Part shown: one piece after another, positions 24,365 to 29,111 of the stretch
Position numbering within the stretch: position 1 is the first letter of the stretch
How the letters are laid out: each line of letters begins with the position of its first letter
IMG/VR virus record: IMGVR_UViG_3300042898_002304
Location: 1 to 30,851 of that record
Source: a virus
Length of the DNA stretch: 30,851 nucleotides
Strand: one strand, 5' to 3'
The notes under the pieces: model-generated
Databases searched by the model: none
What the model saw: the letters and a program-made list of their open reading frames with translations, nothing else
Told to the model about the DNA's origin: nothing
Program-made: the position numbers and the translations under genes

Positions 24365-24496
24365 ATGATTAATAATCAATATGCCAAAGATTTGATTTTG
24401 GATTTTATTGCAGAGGGTTATTCTTTGGATATGATTGCCGATATGCTGGAATTAACTAAAGAAACTGTTTTGAGAATAATGAGGGAAACACAATGA
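24365..24496 (+). CDS. 43-residue helix-turn-helix peptide
   Basis: ATG 24365 follows AAGGAAAATAAA, and the stop overlaps the next start (ATGA at 24493-24496). The product is two to three helices with a clear HTH pattern in residues ~18-40 (GYSLDMIADMLELTKETV), similar in logic to the three larger HTH paralogues but not closely related in sequence. A tiny DNA-binding protein or half of one is likely; the partner and target are unknown. Confidence 0.6.
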   Translation: MINNQYAKDLILDFIAEGYSLDMIADMLELTKETVLRIMRETQ

Positions 24497-24684
24497 TTAC
24501 TCAAACTCACGTTTTGGCCGCATATGGCAGAAATTATAAATCAGTTAATGAAGCATTAATTGATTGGAATAATGATTTAGACTTTAAAATATATTGTGGC
24601 CCTTATTGCTCAAAACGGGATTTTAATATATTAGATTCGGTCTATGTTATTATTAATGGCGGCGAGTTATTCAAACTTCAATAA
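24493..24684 (+). CDS. Unknown 63-aa protein
   Basis: ATG 24493 overlaps the preceding stop, and GAGGG lies upstream. The product has a helix followed by an aromatic/Cys-containing segment (FKIYCGPYCSKRDF) and ends in a strand-turn-strand VYVIINGGELFKLQ. No family recognised; place and spacing support a real gene. Confidence 0.6.
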   Translation: MITQTHVLAAYGRNYKSVNEALIDWNNDLDFKIYCGPYCSKRDFNILDSVYVIINGGELFKLQ

Positions 24685-24694
24685 AGGACATAAT

Positions 24695-24847
24695 ATGTTT
24701 AAAGCATTTGCAAAGTTAATCGAACACTTTGTTTATAATCGCCCTGATAAGATATTGATTACATTAATATTGCCGGTTCTTATGATTATGACTTTTAATT
24801 ATCGTGATAATCTGCGAGAATATAAAAATTTTATATTTGACAAATGA
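24695..24847 (+). CDS. Small membrane protein (50 aa)
   Basis: Start chosen at ATG 24695, preceded by AAAGGA. The 50-residue product has a basic/helical N-terminus and one hydrophobic segment (ILITLILPVLMIMTF, residues ~20-35), then a charged tail. Single-pass inner membrane protein of unknown role, last gene of the HAD cluster. Confidence 0.6.
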   Translation: MFKAFAKLIEHFVYNRPDKILITLILPVLMIMTFNYRDNLREYKNFIFDK

Positions 24848-24900
24848 ATACCTTTGTTTGCAAACCAAAATGAATACTTTGGTTTGCAGTTTGCGCCAAT

Positions 24901-24930
24901 ATTATATCATATAATATTTGGCCCTGTCAA
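24901..24930 (-). promoter_or_regulatory. Leftward consensus promoter C of the repeated family
   Basis: On the minus strand TTGACA-N18-TATAAT, with TGA directly before the -10, then ATTGGCGC. The predicted RNA starts with GGCGC and soon forms the GCAAACCAAA hairpin at 24860-24887. Confidence 0.75.
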
Positions 24931-24948
24931 GGGCTTTTGTGCATTATT

Positions 24949-24970
24949 TTCTAGGTGTTTACACCTAGAA
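24949..24970. promoter_or_regulatory. 22-bp palindrome TTCTAGGTGT-TT-ACACCTAGAA
   Basis: Perfect 10-bp arms around two bases. Half of it (CACCTAGAA) recurs near 22414. It could be an operator or an RNA hairpin in the transcript from promoter D. Confidence 0.55.
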
Positions 24971-25020
24971 CCTTGGTTTTCAAAAGGCCAGCGCAAATGA
25001 ACACCTTCATTTGCGCCAAA

Positions 25021-25049
25021 ATTATACCACACGCTCAAAAAGCTGTCAA
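25021..25049 (-). promoter_or_regulatory. Leftward consensus promoter D of the repeated family
   Basis: Exact TTGACA and TATAAT with a 17-base spacer on the minus strand, followed by TTTGGCGC. The inverted repeat ATAGGG/CCCTAT overlaps the -35 start and could be an operator. Confidence 0.8.
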
Positions 25050-25104
25050 TAGGGGTTTATCCCTATGTTGTATTTTCGCACACATGGCGTTAGGGCTGAT
25101 TTTT

Positions 25105-25113
25105 TGATATAAT
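25105..25113 (+). promoter_or_regulatory. Extended -10 promoter of the SprT-like gene
   Basis: TGATATAAT lies six bases before the ATG at 25120; the -35 region is weak. A start six or seven bases after the -10 would give a leaderless mRNA. Confidence 0.6.
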
Positions 25114-25119
25114 TCAGGC

Positions 25120-25500
25120 ATGGACAAAAAATCACTTTTAACCCACTTACAGCGTGAGACTGTAATGATTTGGGATTCACTTTGTGAATTATATACACCT
25201 TTGGTTCACTACAATGAGCCTAAGGTAGAACTTAACCCTTACATTTGGCGTTGTGCTGGAAAATGCTTTCAAAGCGAAAACCGCATACAAATGGGTTACA
25301 AATTTTTCAAAGCTAAAACAGAATACTTCAATATCATGATGGATGTAATACTTCCGCATGAAATTATTCATCAGGCCGATTATAATCTTTTCGGAGAATC
25401 AGAAAAAATTTGCGGGCATGGTGAAAATTGGCAAAAAATTATGTTAGAATATGGTTTACCCGCTAATCCGCATCACACAATGGAGATTTTGAGAAAATGA
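25120..25500 (+). CDS. SprT-like zinc metalloprotease domain protein (126 aa)
   Basis: A 126-residue protein with HEIIH at residues 80-84 and a third metal ligand His100 in ICGHGENWQ, followed by a conserved-style YGLPANPHHT. This is the SprT/SPRTN-type HExxH...HG.W pattern. Cellular SprT-like proteases cut proteins crosslinked to DNA; a phage copy could clear protein blocks from replicating DNA, but the substrate is unknown. No ribosome site is seen, in line with a leaderless start. The stop overlaps the next gene (ATGA at 25497). Confidence 0.82.
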   Translation: MDKKSLLTHLQRETVMIWDSLCELYTPLVHYNEPKVELNPYIWRCAGKCFQSENRIQMGYKFFKAKTEYFNIMMDVILPHEIIHQADYNLFGESEKICGHGENWQKIMLEYGLPANPHHTMEILRK

Positions 25501-25712
25501 TTACTTTTGTTTCTTGGTTTGGTACTTTGACAAGTATCCTTGGAGCGTTTGCAGTTGCAAACGCAAGTTTTCAAATCGGTTACGTTTTGTTTACTTTAGG
25601 TTCCCTTTCATGGTTGTTTGTTGCTTTTGTTCGCAAAGACAAGTCGCTGGGTGTACTAAATGCCACATTTTTTGTTGCCAACTTGTTGGGAATTTACAAC
25701 AACTTTTTTTAA
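25497..25712 (+). CDS. Small multi-pass membrane protein (71 aa), YgjV/PnuC-like pattern
   Basis: The ATG overlaps the SprT-like stop. The 71-residue product is nearly all hydrophobic with two to three membrane helices (FGTLTSILGAFAVAN, YVLFTLGSLSWLFVAFV, then LNATFFVANLLGIYNNFF), separated by RKDKSLG. The pattern is like one half of YgjV- or PnuC-type small membrane proteins. This likeness is from pattern only; a transported molecule cannot be named. Confidence 0.6.
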   Translation: MITFVSWFGTLTSILGAFAVANASFQIGYVLFTLGSLSWLFVAFVRKDKSLGVLNATFFVANLLGIYNNFF

Positions 25713-25717
25713 AGTTA

Positions 25718-25745
25718 TTGCATAATCCCATAATCCTGATATAAT
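25718..25745 (+). promoter_or_regulatory. Promoter of the DEDDh exonuclease gene
   Basis: TTGCAT and TATAAT are 16 bases apart, with TGA before TATAAT. Confidence 0.75.
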
Positions 25746-25772
25746 ATAATCTTCATTAACTGATTGACCAAA

Positions 25773-26471
25773 ATGGCTAAAAAACAATTCTTCGCTATTC
25801 TCGATACTGAAACCACAATTAATAATACTGTGGCGGATTTTGCCATTATTATTGTTGACCGTCAGGGTAAAATACATAATCAATGTGCCGTATTAATCAA
25901 CGGCCATTATAATAACTTTGAATTGTTTCACGATAAAAAAGCAAATGATATTTGGGGTTATTCGGGTTTGGAAAAACGCAAAGCCAATTATGTTAAAATG
26001 CTAGATAATGGCTCGCGTATGCTTGCATCAGTAAATGCCATTAATAAATGGATTAATCAAGCCATTGGCAAATATAATCCTATTCTCACGGCTTATAATC
26101 TCTCATTTGATTTAGATAAATGCCAAAATACAGATATTGATTTATCTGGTTTCACAGAAAAGTTTTGTTTGTGGCAAGCCGCTATTGGTAATTTGTGCAA
26201 TAAAAAACAATATCGTGATTTTGTTTTGCAAAATCACCTTTTTAATAAACCCACAGTAAATGGCAATATGACATTTTCAACAACTGCTGAAACTGTTTGC
26301 GGGTTTATTAATGGTGAATTTAAAATCGAGCCACATACTGCACTAGAAGATGCCCGTGATTTTGAATTGCCGATTTTGCAAGCGATTATTAATAAGCGTG
26401 ATTGGCGCGAGAAAATGACACCTTATAATTGGAAACAGTTTCAGGTAAAAGATCACTTCAAAGCGGCTTAA
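25773..26471 (+). CDS. DnaQ-like DEDDh 3'-5' exonuclease (232 aa)
   Basis: Start chosen at ATG 25773; an upstream TTG is in frame but less likely. The 232-residue protein has Asp11 and Glu13 in FFAILDTETT (motif I), Asp113 in TAYNLSFD (motif II) and His188 and Asp193 in HTALEDARDFELP (motif III). This is the DEDDh set of the DnaQ/RNase T exonucleases. It probably trims DNA or RNA ends during replication or repair. No strong ribosome site is visible before the ATG. A hairpin at 26477-26497 follows. Confidence 0.88.
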   Translation: MAKKQFFAILDTETTINNTVADFAIIIVDRQGKIHNQCAVLINGHYNNFELFHDKKANDIWGYSGLEKRKANYVKMLDNGSRMLASVNAINKWINQAIGKYNPILTAYNLSFDLDKCQNTDIDLSGFTEKFCLWQAAIGNLCNKKQYRDFVLQNHLFNKPTVNGNMTFSTTAETVCGFINGEFKIEPHTALEDARDFELPILQAIINKRDWREKMTPYNWKQFQVKDHFKAA

Positions 26472-26476
26472 TTAAT

Positions 26477-26497
26477 ATCGGGGTTAATAACCCCGAT
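26477..26497 (+). other. Intercistronic hairpin after the exonuclease gene
   Basis: ATCGGGGTT/AACCCCGAT with a 3-base loop, no T-run. Likely mRNA stability or partial termination. Confidence 0.6.
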
Positions 26498-26516
26498 TAA
26501 CTCAAAGGATTATATA

Positions 26517-26765
26517 ATGGAAATGATTGGCTGGATTGGTTCGATTTTATTGGCATTTTGTGGATTACCACAAGCAATAGAATCTTATAAAACTAAAAAT
26601 TCCGATGGATTAACTTGGAGTTTTTTGATTATGTGGGGCGTTGGTGAGATATTTACCATTATTTATATTTTACCAAAATGGCATTGGCCCTTGATATTTA
26701 ATTATACTGCCAACATTATATTTATCGGAATTATCTTATATTATAAGATTAAATCAAAAAGATAA
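26517..26765 (+). CDS. PQ-loop / SemiSWEET-like membrane transporter (82 aa)
   Basis: An 82-residue protein with three membrane helices (about 3-20, 33-52 and 57-77) and the PQ-loop signature GLPQAIESYKTKNSDGLTW near residues 16-34. Bacterial SemiSWEETs have this size and topology and work as dimers to move sugars or other small solutes. A rightward phage gene of this type suggests change of host solute transport, but substrate is unknown. CAAAGGA lies upstream of ATG 26517. A bidirectional terminator follows. Confidence 0.8.
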   Translation: MEMIGWIGSILLAFCGLPQAIESYKTKNSDGLTWSFLIMWGVGEIFTIIYILPKWHWPLIFNYTANIIFIGIILYYKIKSKR

Positions 26766-26851
26766 TCAAAAGCCCCAGGTGGGCTTTTGTGATTTTGAAA
26801 ACAAAAGTTTTACATTTTGAAAATGAATACTTTTGTTTTCAAAACGGCGCC
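26762..26851 (-). ncRNA. Predicted leftward small RNA from promoter E
   Basis: Promoter E (26855-26884) predicts an RNA starting GGCGCC near 26851. It would fold a perfect 16-bp stem (TTTTGAAAACAAAAGT with its complement at 26793-26808/26829-26844) around a loop holding the shared motif GTATTCATTTT. It ends at the terminator 26767-26789. Length about 90 nt. No reading frame. Family of similar units seen at other gaps. Confidence 0.65.
26767..26789. terminator. Bidirectional terminator after the PQ-loop gene
   Basis: CAAAAGCCC/GGGCTTTTG stem with a 5-base loop and T-runs on both strands. It ends the PQ-loop gene and also the small leftward RNA from promoter E. Confidence 0.8.
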
Positions 26852-26854
26852 AAA

Positions 26855-26884
26855 ATTATAGCATATGATTTTGGCCCGTGTCAA
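26855..26884 (-). promoter_or_regulatory. Leftward consensus promoter E of the repeated family
   Basis: On the minus strand TTGACA-N18-TATAAT then TTTGGCGC; both hexamers exact. Confidence 0.8.
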
Positions 26885-27021
26885 GCGTTATTTATAACAT
26901 ATTTTTTGTAGGGGATTAAAAAACAACGGAATTTTGTGGTATAATAAGGTGTGGGCGCGCCAAAAATTTATGAGAACTTTTGTTTCTAGAAATTTTTGTG
27001 AACCAAATGACTACACTGTAG

Positions 27022-27092
27022 GCGCCAAAATTATACCACACCTATAAAAAGTTGTCAATAGGGGTTTATCCCTATGTTGTATTTTTGCACAC
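27022..27092. repeat. 71-bp element, near-copy of 25013-25083
   Basis: Both copies run from GCGCCAAAATTATACCACAC through AATAGGGGTTTATCCCTAT and GTTGTATTTT to GCACAC, with only a few changes in the promoter spacer. Each contains a leftward TTGACA-N17-TATAAT promoter with the inverted repeat ATAGGG/CCCTAT at its -35. Confidence 0.85.
27030..27058 (-). promoter_or_regulatory. Leftward consensus promoter F of the repeated family
   Basis: Exact TTGACA-N17-TATAAT on the minus strand, then TTTGGCGCC. Confidence 0.8.
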
Positions 27093-27093
27093 C

Positions 27094-27122
27094 TGACTTT
27101 TTGGGCAAAAACCCGCTATAAT
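27094..27122 (+). promoter_or_regulatory. Upstream rightward promoter of HTH gene 2
   Basis: TGACTT-N17-TATAAT followed by AGAATCTT. The same TATAATAGAATCTT string recurs at the second promoter 81 bases downstream. Confidence 0.6.
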
Positions 27123-27175
27123 AGAATCTTAGCAGGCAGTCAGGAAATCGGAAAAGACCTTACAAAAAATAAGTC

Positions 27176-27203
27176 TTGCAAGATACCAAAAACCTGTTAT
27201 AAT
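27176..27203 (+). promoter_or_regulatory. Proximal rightward promoter of HTH gene 2
   Basis: TTGCAA and TATAAT are 16 bases apart; the ATG lies at 27232 after AAAGGA. Confidence 0.8.
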
Positions 27204-27231
27204 AGAATCTTCAACAGCAAAGGAAATCAAA

Positions 27232-27564
27232 ATGGAAAAGACCACAAAAGCGGTGAATTACACCGAAGCTCAAACCACCAAAATGGTGGCCGATTATGTC
27301 GCAGGTGTCACTGTGGAGACAATCGCCGAAAGCATGGGCAAAACTGTTCGTTCGGTTGTGGCTAAATTGTCACGCGAAAAGGTTTACGTTGCTAAAACCT
27401 ACGTTAGCAAAACTGGTGCTCCAGTAGTCAAAAAGGATGCACACGCTGATGCAATCGGCGCAATTCTCAAATTGTCGGAAAATGAAATCGAAAGTTTGAC
27501 AAAAGCCAATAAAACGGCACTGGAAAAGATTTTTTCCGCATTGGCTAATTCAAAGCCAATCTAA
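27232..27564 (+). CDS. HTH DNA-binding protein, paralogue 2 (110 aa)
   Basis: Paralogue of the proteins at 22764 and 28751. It shares the segments GKTVRSVVAKLSREKVY and VAKTYVSKTGAPVVKKDA with paralogue 1 almost unchanged, so the HTH and basic strand are under strong conservation, while the C-terminal third (LSENEIESLTKANKTALEKIF) varies. Two rightward promoters stand upstream, and AAAGGA precedes ATG 27232. It shares mRNA with the 81-aa gene downstream through a region that can fold two exclusive hairpins. Confidence 0.75.
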   Translation: MEKTTKAVNYTEAQTTKMVADYVAGVTVETIAESMGKTVRSVVAKLSREKVYVAKTYVSKTGAPVVKKDAHADAIGAILKLSENEIESLTKANKTALEKIFSALANSKPI

Positions 27565-27566
27565 AT

Positions 27567-27611
27567 AATAGGGCGAAAGCCCTATTATATGGGATTATCC
27601 CATATAATAGG
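27567..27611 (+). promoter_or_regulatory. Two mutually exclusive intercistronic hairpins
   Basis: Hairpin 1 is AATAGGGC-GAAA-GCCCTATT (27567-27586). Hairpin 2 is a perfect 14-bp stem (27581-27594/27598-27611) with a 3-base loop. They share 27581-27586, so only one can form. Hairpin 2 sits seven bases before AAAGGA of the next gene. Confidence 0.6.
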
Positions 27612-27630
27612 ATTTTTAAAGGAAAACAAA

Positions 27631-27876
27631 ATGCTTTTTAATTTGCCGTCATTTGCTGATAAACCCGTGATTCTCACGTTTTGCCAATTGGATATTAATC
27701 CAGCCGATTATAATGGTTTGCCATTTAGTAAAATCCGGCCTGAATATATTAATATTGCCGCCGATTATTTGCTGGATATGACGGGCGATTATGATTATGA
27801 AACATTCGCCCATTATGAATGGGAAATTGATTATTTGAATCAATTGGTTAAAATCCCCAGATCCGCATTAATTTAA
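27631..27876 (+). CDS. Unknown 81-aa protein
   Basis: Start chosen at ATG 27631 with AAAGGA upstream; longer in-frame starts lie inside hairpins. The 81-residue product begins MLFNLPSFADKPV and is acidic and aromatic (DMTGDYDYETFAHYEWEIDYL). The acidic surface could mimic DNA or bind a basic partner, but this is only a guess. No family recognised. Confidence 0.6.
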   Translation: MLFNLPSFADKPVILTFCQLDINPADYNGLPFSKIRPEYINIAADYLLDMTGDYDYETFAHYEWEIDYLNQLVKIPRSALI

Positions 27877-27974
27877 AAGAAAATACCGCAATTATAATAT
27901 AGACCGGAAAATATATTATAGGCGCGGCAAACCTTGCACACTAGGGCATTATGTGTAAATATATCAGGCATGGT

Positions 27975-28051
27975 ATATTATTAAAACCCCGATTAATACT
28001 CGGGGTTTTATTTTGCCCAAAAATGAATACTTTTGTTTGCAATTTTGCGCC
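27975..28051 (-). ncRNA. Predicted leftward small RNA from promoter G
   Basis: Promoter G (28055-28084) predicts an RNA of about 75 nt starting GGCGC near 28051, carrying the shared motif GCAAACAAAAGTATTCATTT and ending at the terminator 27983-28009. No reading frame. Confidence 0.65.
27983..28009. terminator. Bidirectional terminator in the gap after the 81-aa gene
   Basis: AAAACCCCGA/TCGGGGTTTT 10-bp stem with a 7-base loop and T-rich flanks on both strands. It can end rightward mRNA and the leftward small RNA from promoter G. Confidence 0.85.
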
Positions 28052-28054
28052 AAA

Positions 28055-28084
28055 ATTATAGCACATAATTTTAGCCCGTGTCAA
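28055..28084 (-). promoter_or_regulatory. Leftward consensus promoter G of the repeated family
   Basis: On the minus strand TTGACA-N18-TATAAT then TTTGGCGC. Two TGTAACAGT-type direct repeats lie just upstream of its -35. Confidence 0.8.
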
Positions 28085-28125
28085 GCACTGTTACAAACTG
28101 TTACATGTGGGTGTTGTTTTTATGC

Positions 28126-28170
28126 CACCTGGCACGATTCTTGCGCCACAGCACCTGGCACGATTCTTGC
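28126..28170 (+). promoter_or_regulatory. Two tandem sigma-54-type promoters in 19-bp direct repeats
   Basis: The 19-bp string CACCTGGCACGATTCTTGC occurs at 28126-28144 and 28152-28170. Each holds TGGCACG-N4-TTGC, the -24/-12 pattern of sigma-54 (RpoN) promoters; the second is followed by T as in the consensus. Predicted start is about 28181 for the second copy. There is no gene for almost 400 bases downstream, so the transcript would first pass the palindrome cluster. Confidence 0.6.
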
Positions 28171-28230
28171 TATTAGCAACTTCCGTGCTTGTTTATGGCT
28201 ATTTGTGGCTATTTTTGCGGATATACATAT

Positions 28231-28358
28231 ATAAGCAAATGCTTATATAATTATATGCTTATACAATTATATAAGCATTTGCTTATAAACACAAATAAGC
28301 AAACGCTTATATAATTATATGCTTATTTGCTTATAAACACAAATAAGCAAATGCTTAT
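28231..28358. repeat. Cluster of ATAAGCANNTGCTTAT palindromes (iteron- or operator-like)
   Basis: Full or near-full palindromes lie at 28231-28246, 28271-28286, 28295-28310 (one mismatch) and 28343-28358, with extra half-sites near 28318 and 28327. Longer direct repeats link them: 28241-28262 with 28305-28326 (22 bp) and 28279-28303 with 28327-28351 (25 bp). The block is very AT-rich. A single copy lies at 23538. It could be a replication origin, a partition site or a multi-site operator. Confidence 0.75.
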
Positions 28359-28467
28359 AAAGCACCATAATGGTGCTGCGCCAGTGGAAAACCTTGTCAA
28401 GTGCAAAACCTTGGGCCCGGCGCCAGTGGCCAGTCAAGTGCAAAAACTTGTGGGTCTGCTGCGCCAA

Positions 28468-28497
28468 ATTATAAGTGCAAAAGCTTTACATTGTCAA
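28468..28497 (-). promoter_or_regulatory. Leftward consensus promoter H of the repeated family
   Basis: On the minus strand TTGACA-N18-TATAAT then TTGGCGC. A transcript would reach the hairpin 28361-28377, followed on the minus strand by TTTAT, after about 100 nt. Confidence 0.75.
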
Positions 28498-28513
28498 GTA
28501 AAAAAATTTATTG

Positions 28514-28542
28514 TTGAACACTTTGTTGAAGTTTTGTATAAT
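28514..28542 (+). promoter_or_regulatory. Promoter of the 44-aa acidic protein gene
   Basis: TTGAAC-N17-TATAAT; AGGAGAG lies before the ATG at 28569. Confidence 0.8.
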
Positions 28543-28568
28543 TGTTGTATACCAGGAGAGAACAGCAA

Positions 28569-28703
28569 ATGACAACAGCCGACTTTTTCGCAGATTTTAA
28601 TGACGCACACTACTCGGAATTTGTGGAGCACGAACTGTCCAAAATTTTCCAGTGTGCTACCACTCAGGAACAATTTTTTGAATTTGACGATCTTCCCCAG
28701 TAG
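28569..28703 (+). CDS. Small acidic protein (44 aa)
   Basis: ATG 28569 has AGGAGAG about ten bases upstream and a good promoter before that. The 44-residue product is rich in Asp, Glu and Phe (begins MTTADFFADF, ends FFEFDDLPQ) and strongly acidic. No family recognised; small acidic phage proteins often bind host enzymes or mimic nucleic acid, which is only a possibility here. The -35 of the next promoter lies in its last codons. Confidence 0.6.
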   Translation: MTTADFFADFNDAHYSEFVEHELSKIFQCATTQEQFFEFDDLPQ

Positions 28704-28712
28704 TGATATAAT
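28684..28712 (+). promoter_or_regulatory. Promoter of HTH gene 3
   Basis: TTGACG-N17-TATAAT with TGA before the -10, overlapping the end of the 44-aa gene. Confidence 0.8.
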
Positions 28713-28750
28713 TATCTTTTAACAGCGCAGAAACCAACCAAGGACATATG

Positions 28751-29059
28751 ATGACTAAAGCAATCCCTCAAAACTACACCCCCGAACAAACTACCGAACT
28801 CGTGACTGGATACCAGTCGGGCAAGACTGTGGAGCAACTGGCCACGACTCTGGGCAAAACCGTACGTTCGGTGGTTGCCAAGCTTGCACGCGAAGGCGTG
28901 TACGTGGCCAAAACCGCGGCTAAGGGTCAGACCCGTGTGAAAAAAGCCGAACTGGTTGACCAACTCGCACATGCTTGCGGTGTGGCCCCAGAAGTGTTTG
29001 AGAGCTTGGAAAAAGCCAACCACGACGTGCTCGAAGCACTGGTTGCCAAACTGGCTTGA
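28751..29059 (+). CDS. HTH DNA-binding protein, paralogue 3 (102 aa)
   Basis: Third and most diverged paralogue. ATG 28751 is preferred (AAGGA six bases before); ATG 28748 directly upstream is possible. The N-terminal half keeps the YTPEQTTELVTGYQSGKTVEQ and GKTVRSVVAKLAREGVYVAK core; the C-terminal domain (FESLEKANHDVLEALVAKLA) matches the family pattern. Its codons are clearly GC-richer than those of the AT-rich genes at 23736-26765, suggesting a different history. It is the last rightward gene before the large noncoding RNA region. Confidence 0.75.
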   Translation: MTKAIPQNYTPEQTTELVTGYQSGKTVEQLATTLGKTVRSVVAKLAREGVYVAKTAAKGQTRVKKAELVDQLAHACGVAPEVFESLEKANHDVLEALVAKLA

Positions 29060-29064
29060 GCTTG

Positions 29065-29096
29065 GGGTCACAAAATCTACACTTGATCTGTGACCC
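29065..29096 (+). terminator. Hairpin after HTH gene 3, overlapping the next promoter
   Basis: GGGTCACA/TGTGACCC 8-bp stem without a clear T-run. The -35 TTGATC (29083-29088) lies at the 3' end of its loop, so terminator and promoter may be coupled. Confidence 0.55.
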
Positions 29097-29111
29097 ACAA
29101 TTTGATATAAT
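29083..29111 (+). promoter_or_regulatory. Promoter with extended -10 after HTH gene 3
   Basis: TTGATC-N17-TATAAT with TGA before the -10. The transcript runs into 29118-29312, where no gene with a normal start is seen. Confidence 0.75.

Larger units (their letters stand above)
24848..25119. other. Intergenic gap with two leftward promoters and several palindromes
   Basis: No gene. It holds hairpin GCAAACCAAA/TTTGGTTTGC (24860-24887), leftward promoters at 24901-24930 and 25021-25049, the palindrome TTCTAGGTGT-TT-ACACCTAGAA (24949-24970), hairpin GCGCAAATGA/TCATTTGCGC (24991-25016) and a 71-bp element (25013-25083) nearly repeated at 27022-27092. Confidence 0.75.
26766..27231. other. Gap between PQ-loop gene and HTH gene 2: promoters and hairpins
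   Basis: No convincing gene. It holds the terminator and small RNA unit E, leftward promoter F (27030-27058) with the second copy of the 71-bp element (27022-27092), a lone -10 (TATAAT, 26940-26945) followed by a 25-codon frame (26970-27047), and two rightward promoters for HTH gene 2. Confidence 0.7.
27877..28568. other. 692-base noncoding gap: promoters, palindrome cluster, small RNA units
   Basis: No gene seen. From left to right it holds a terminator, small RNA unit G, two sigma-54-type promoters (28130-28170), the ATAAGCANNTGCTTAT cluster (28231-28358), hairpin AGCACCA/TGGTGCT (28361-28377), degenerate repeats of GCGCCAGTGG and GTCAAGTGCAAAA, leftward promoter H, and the rightward promoter of the next gene. 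Confidence 0.75.
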
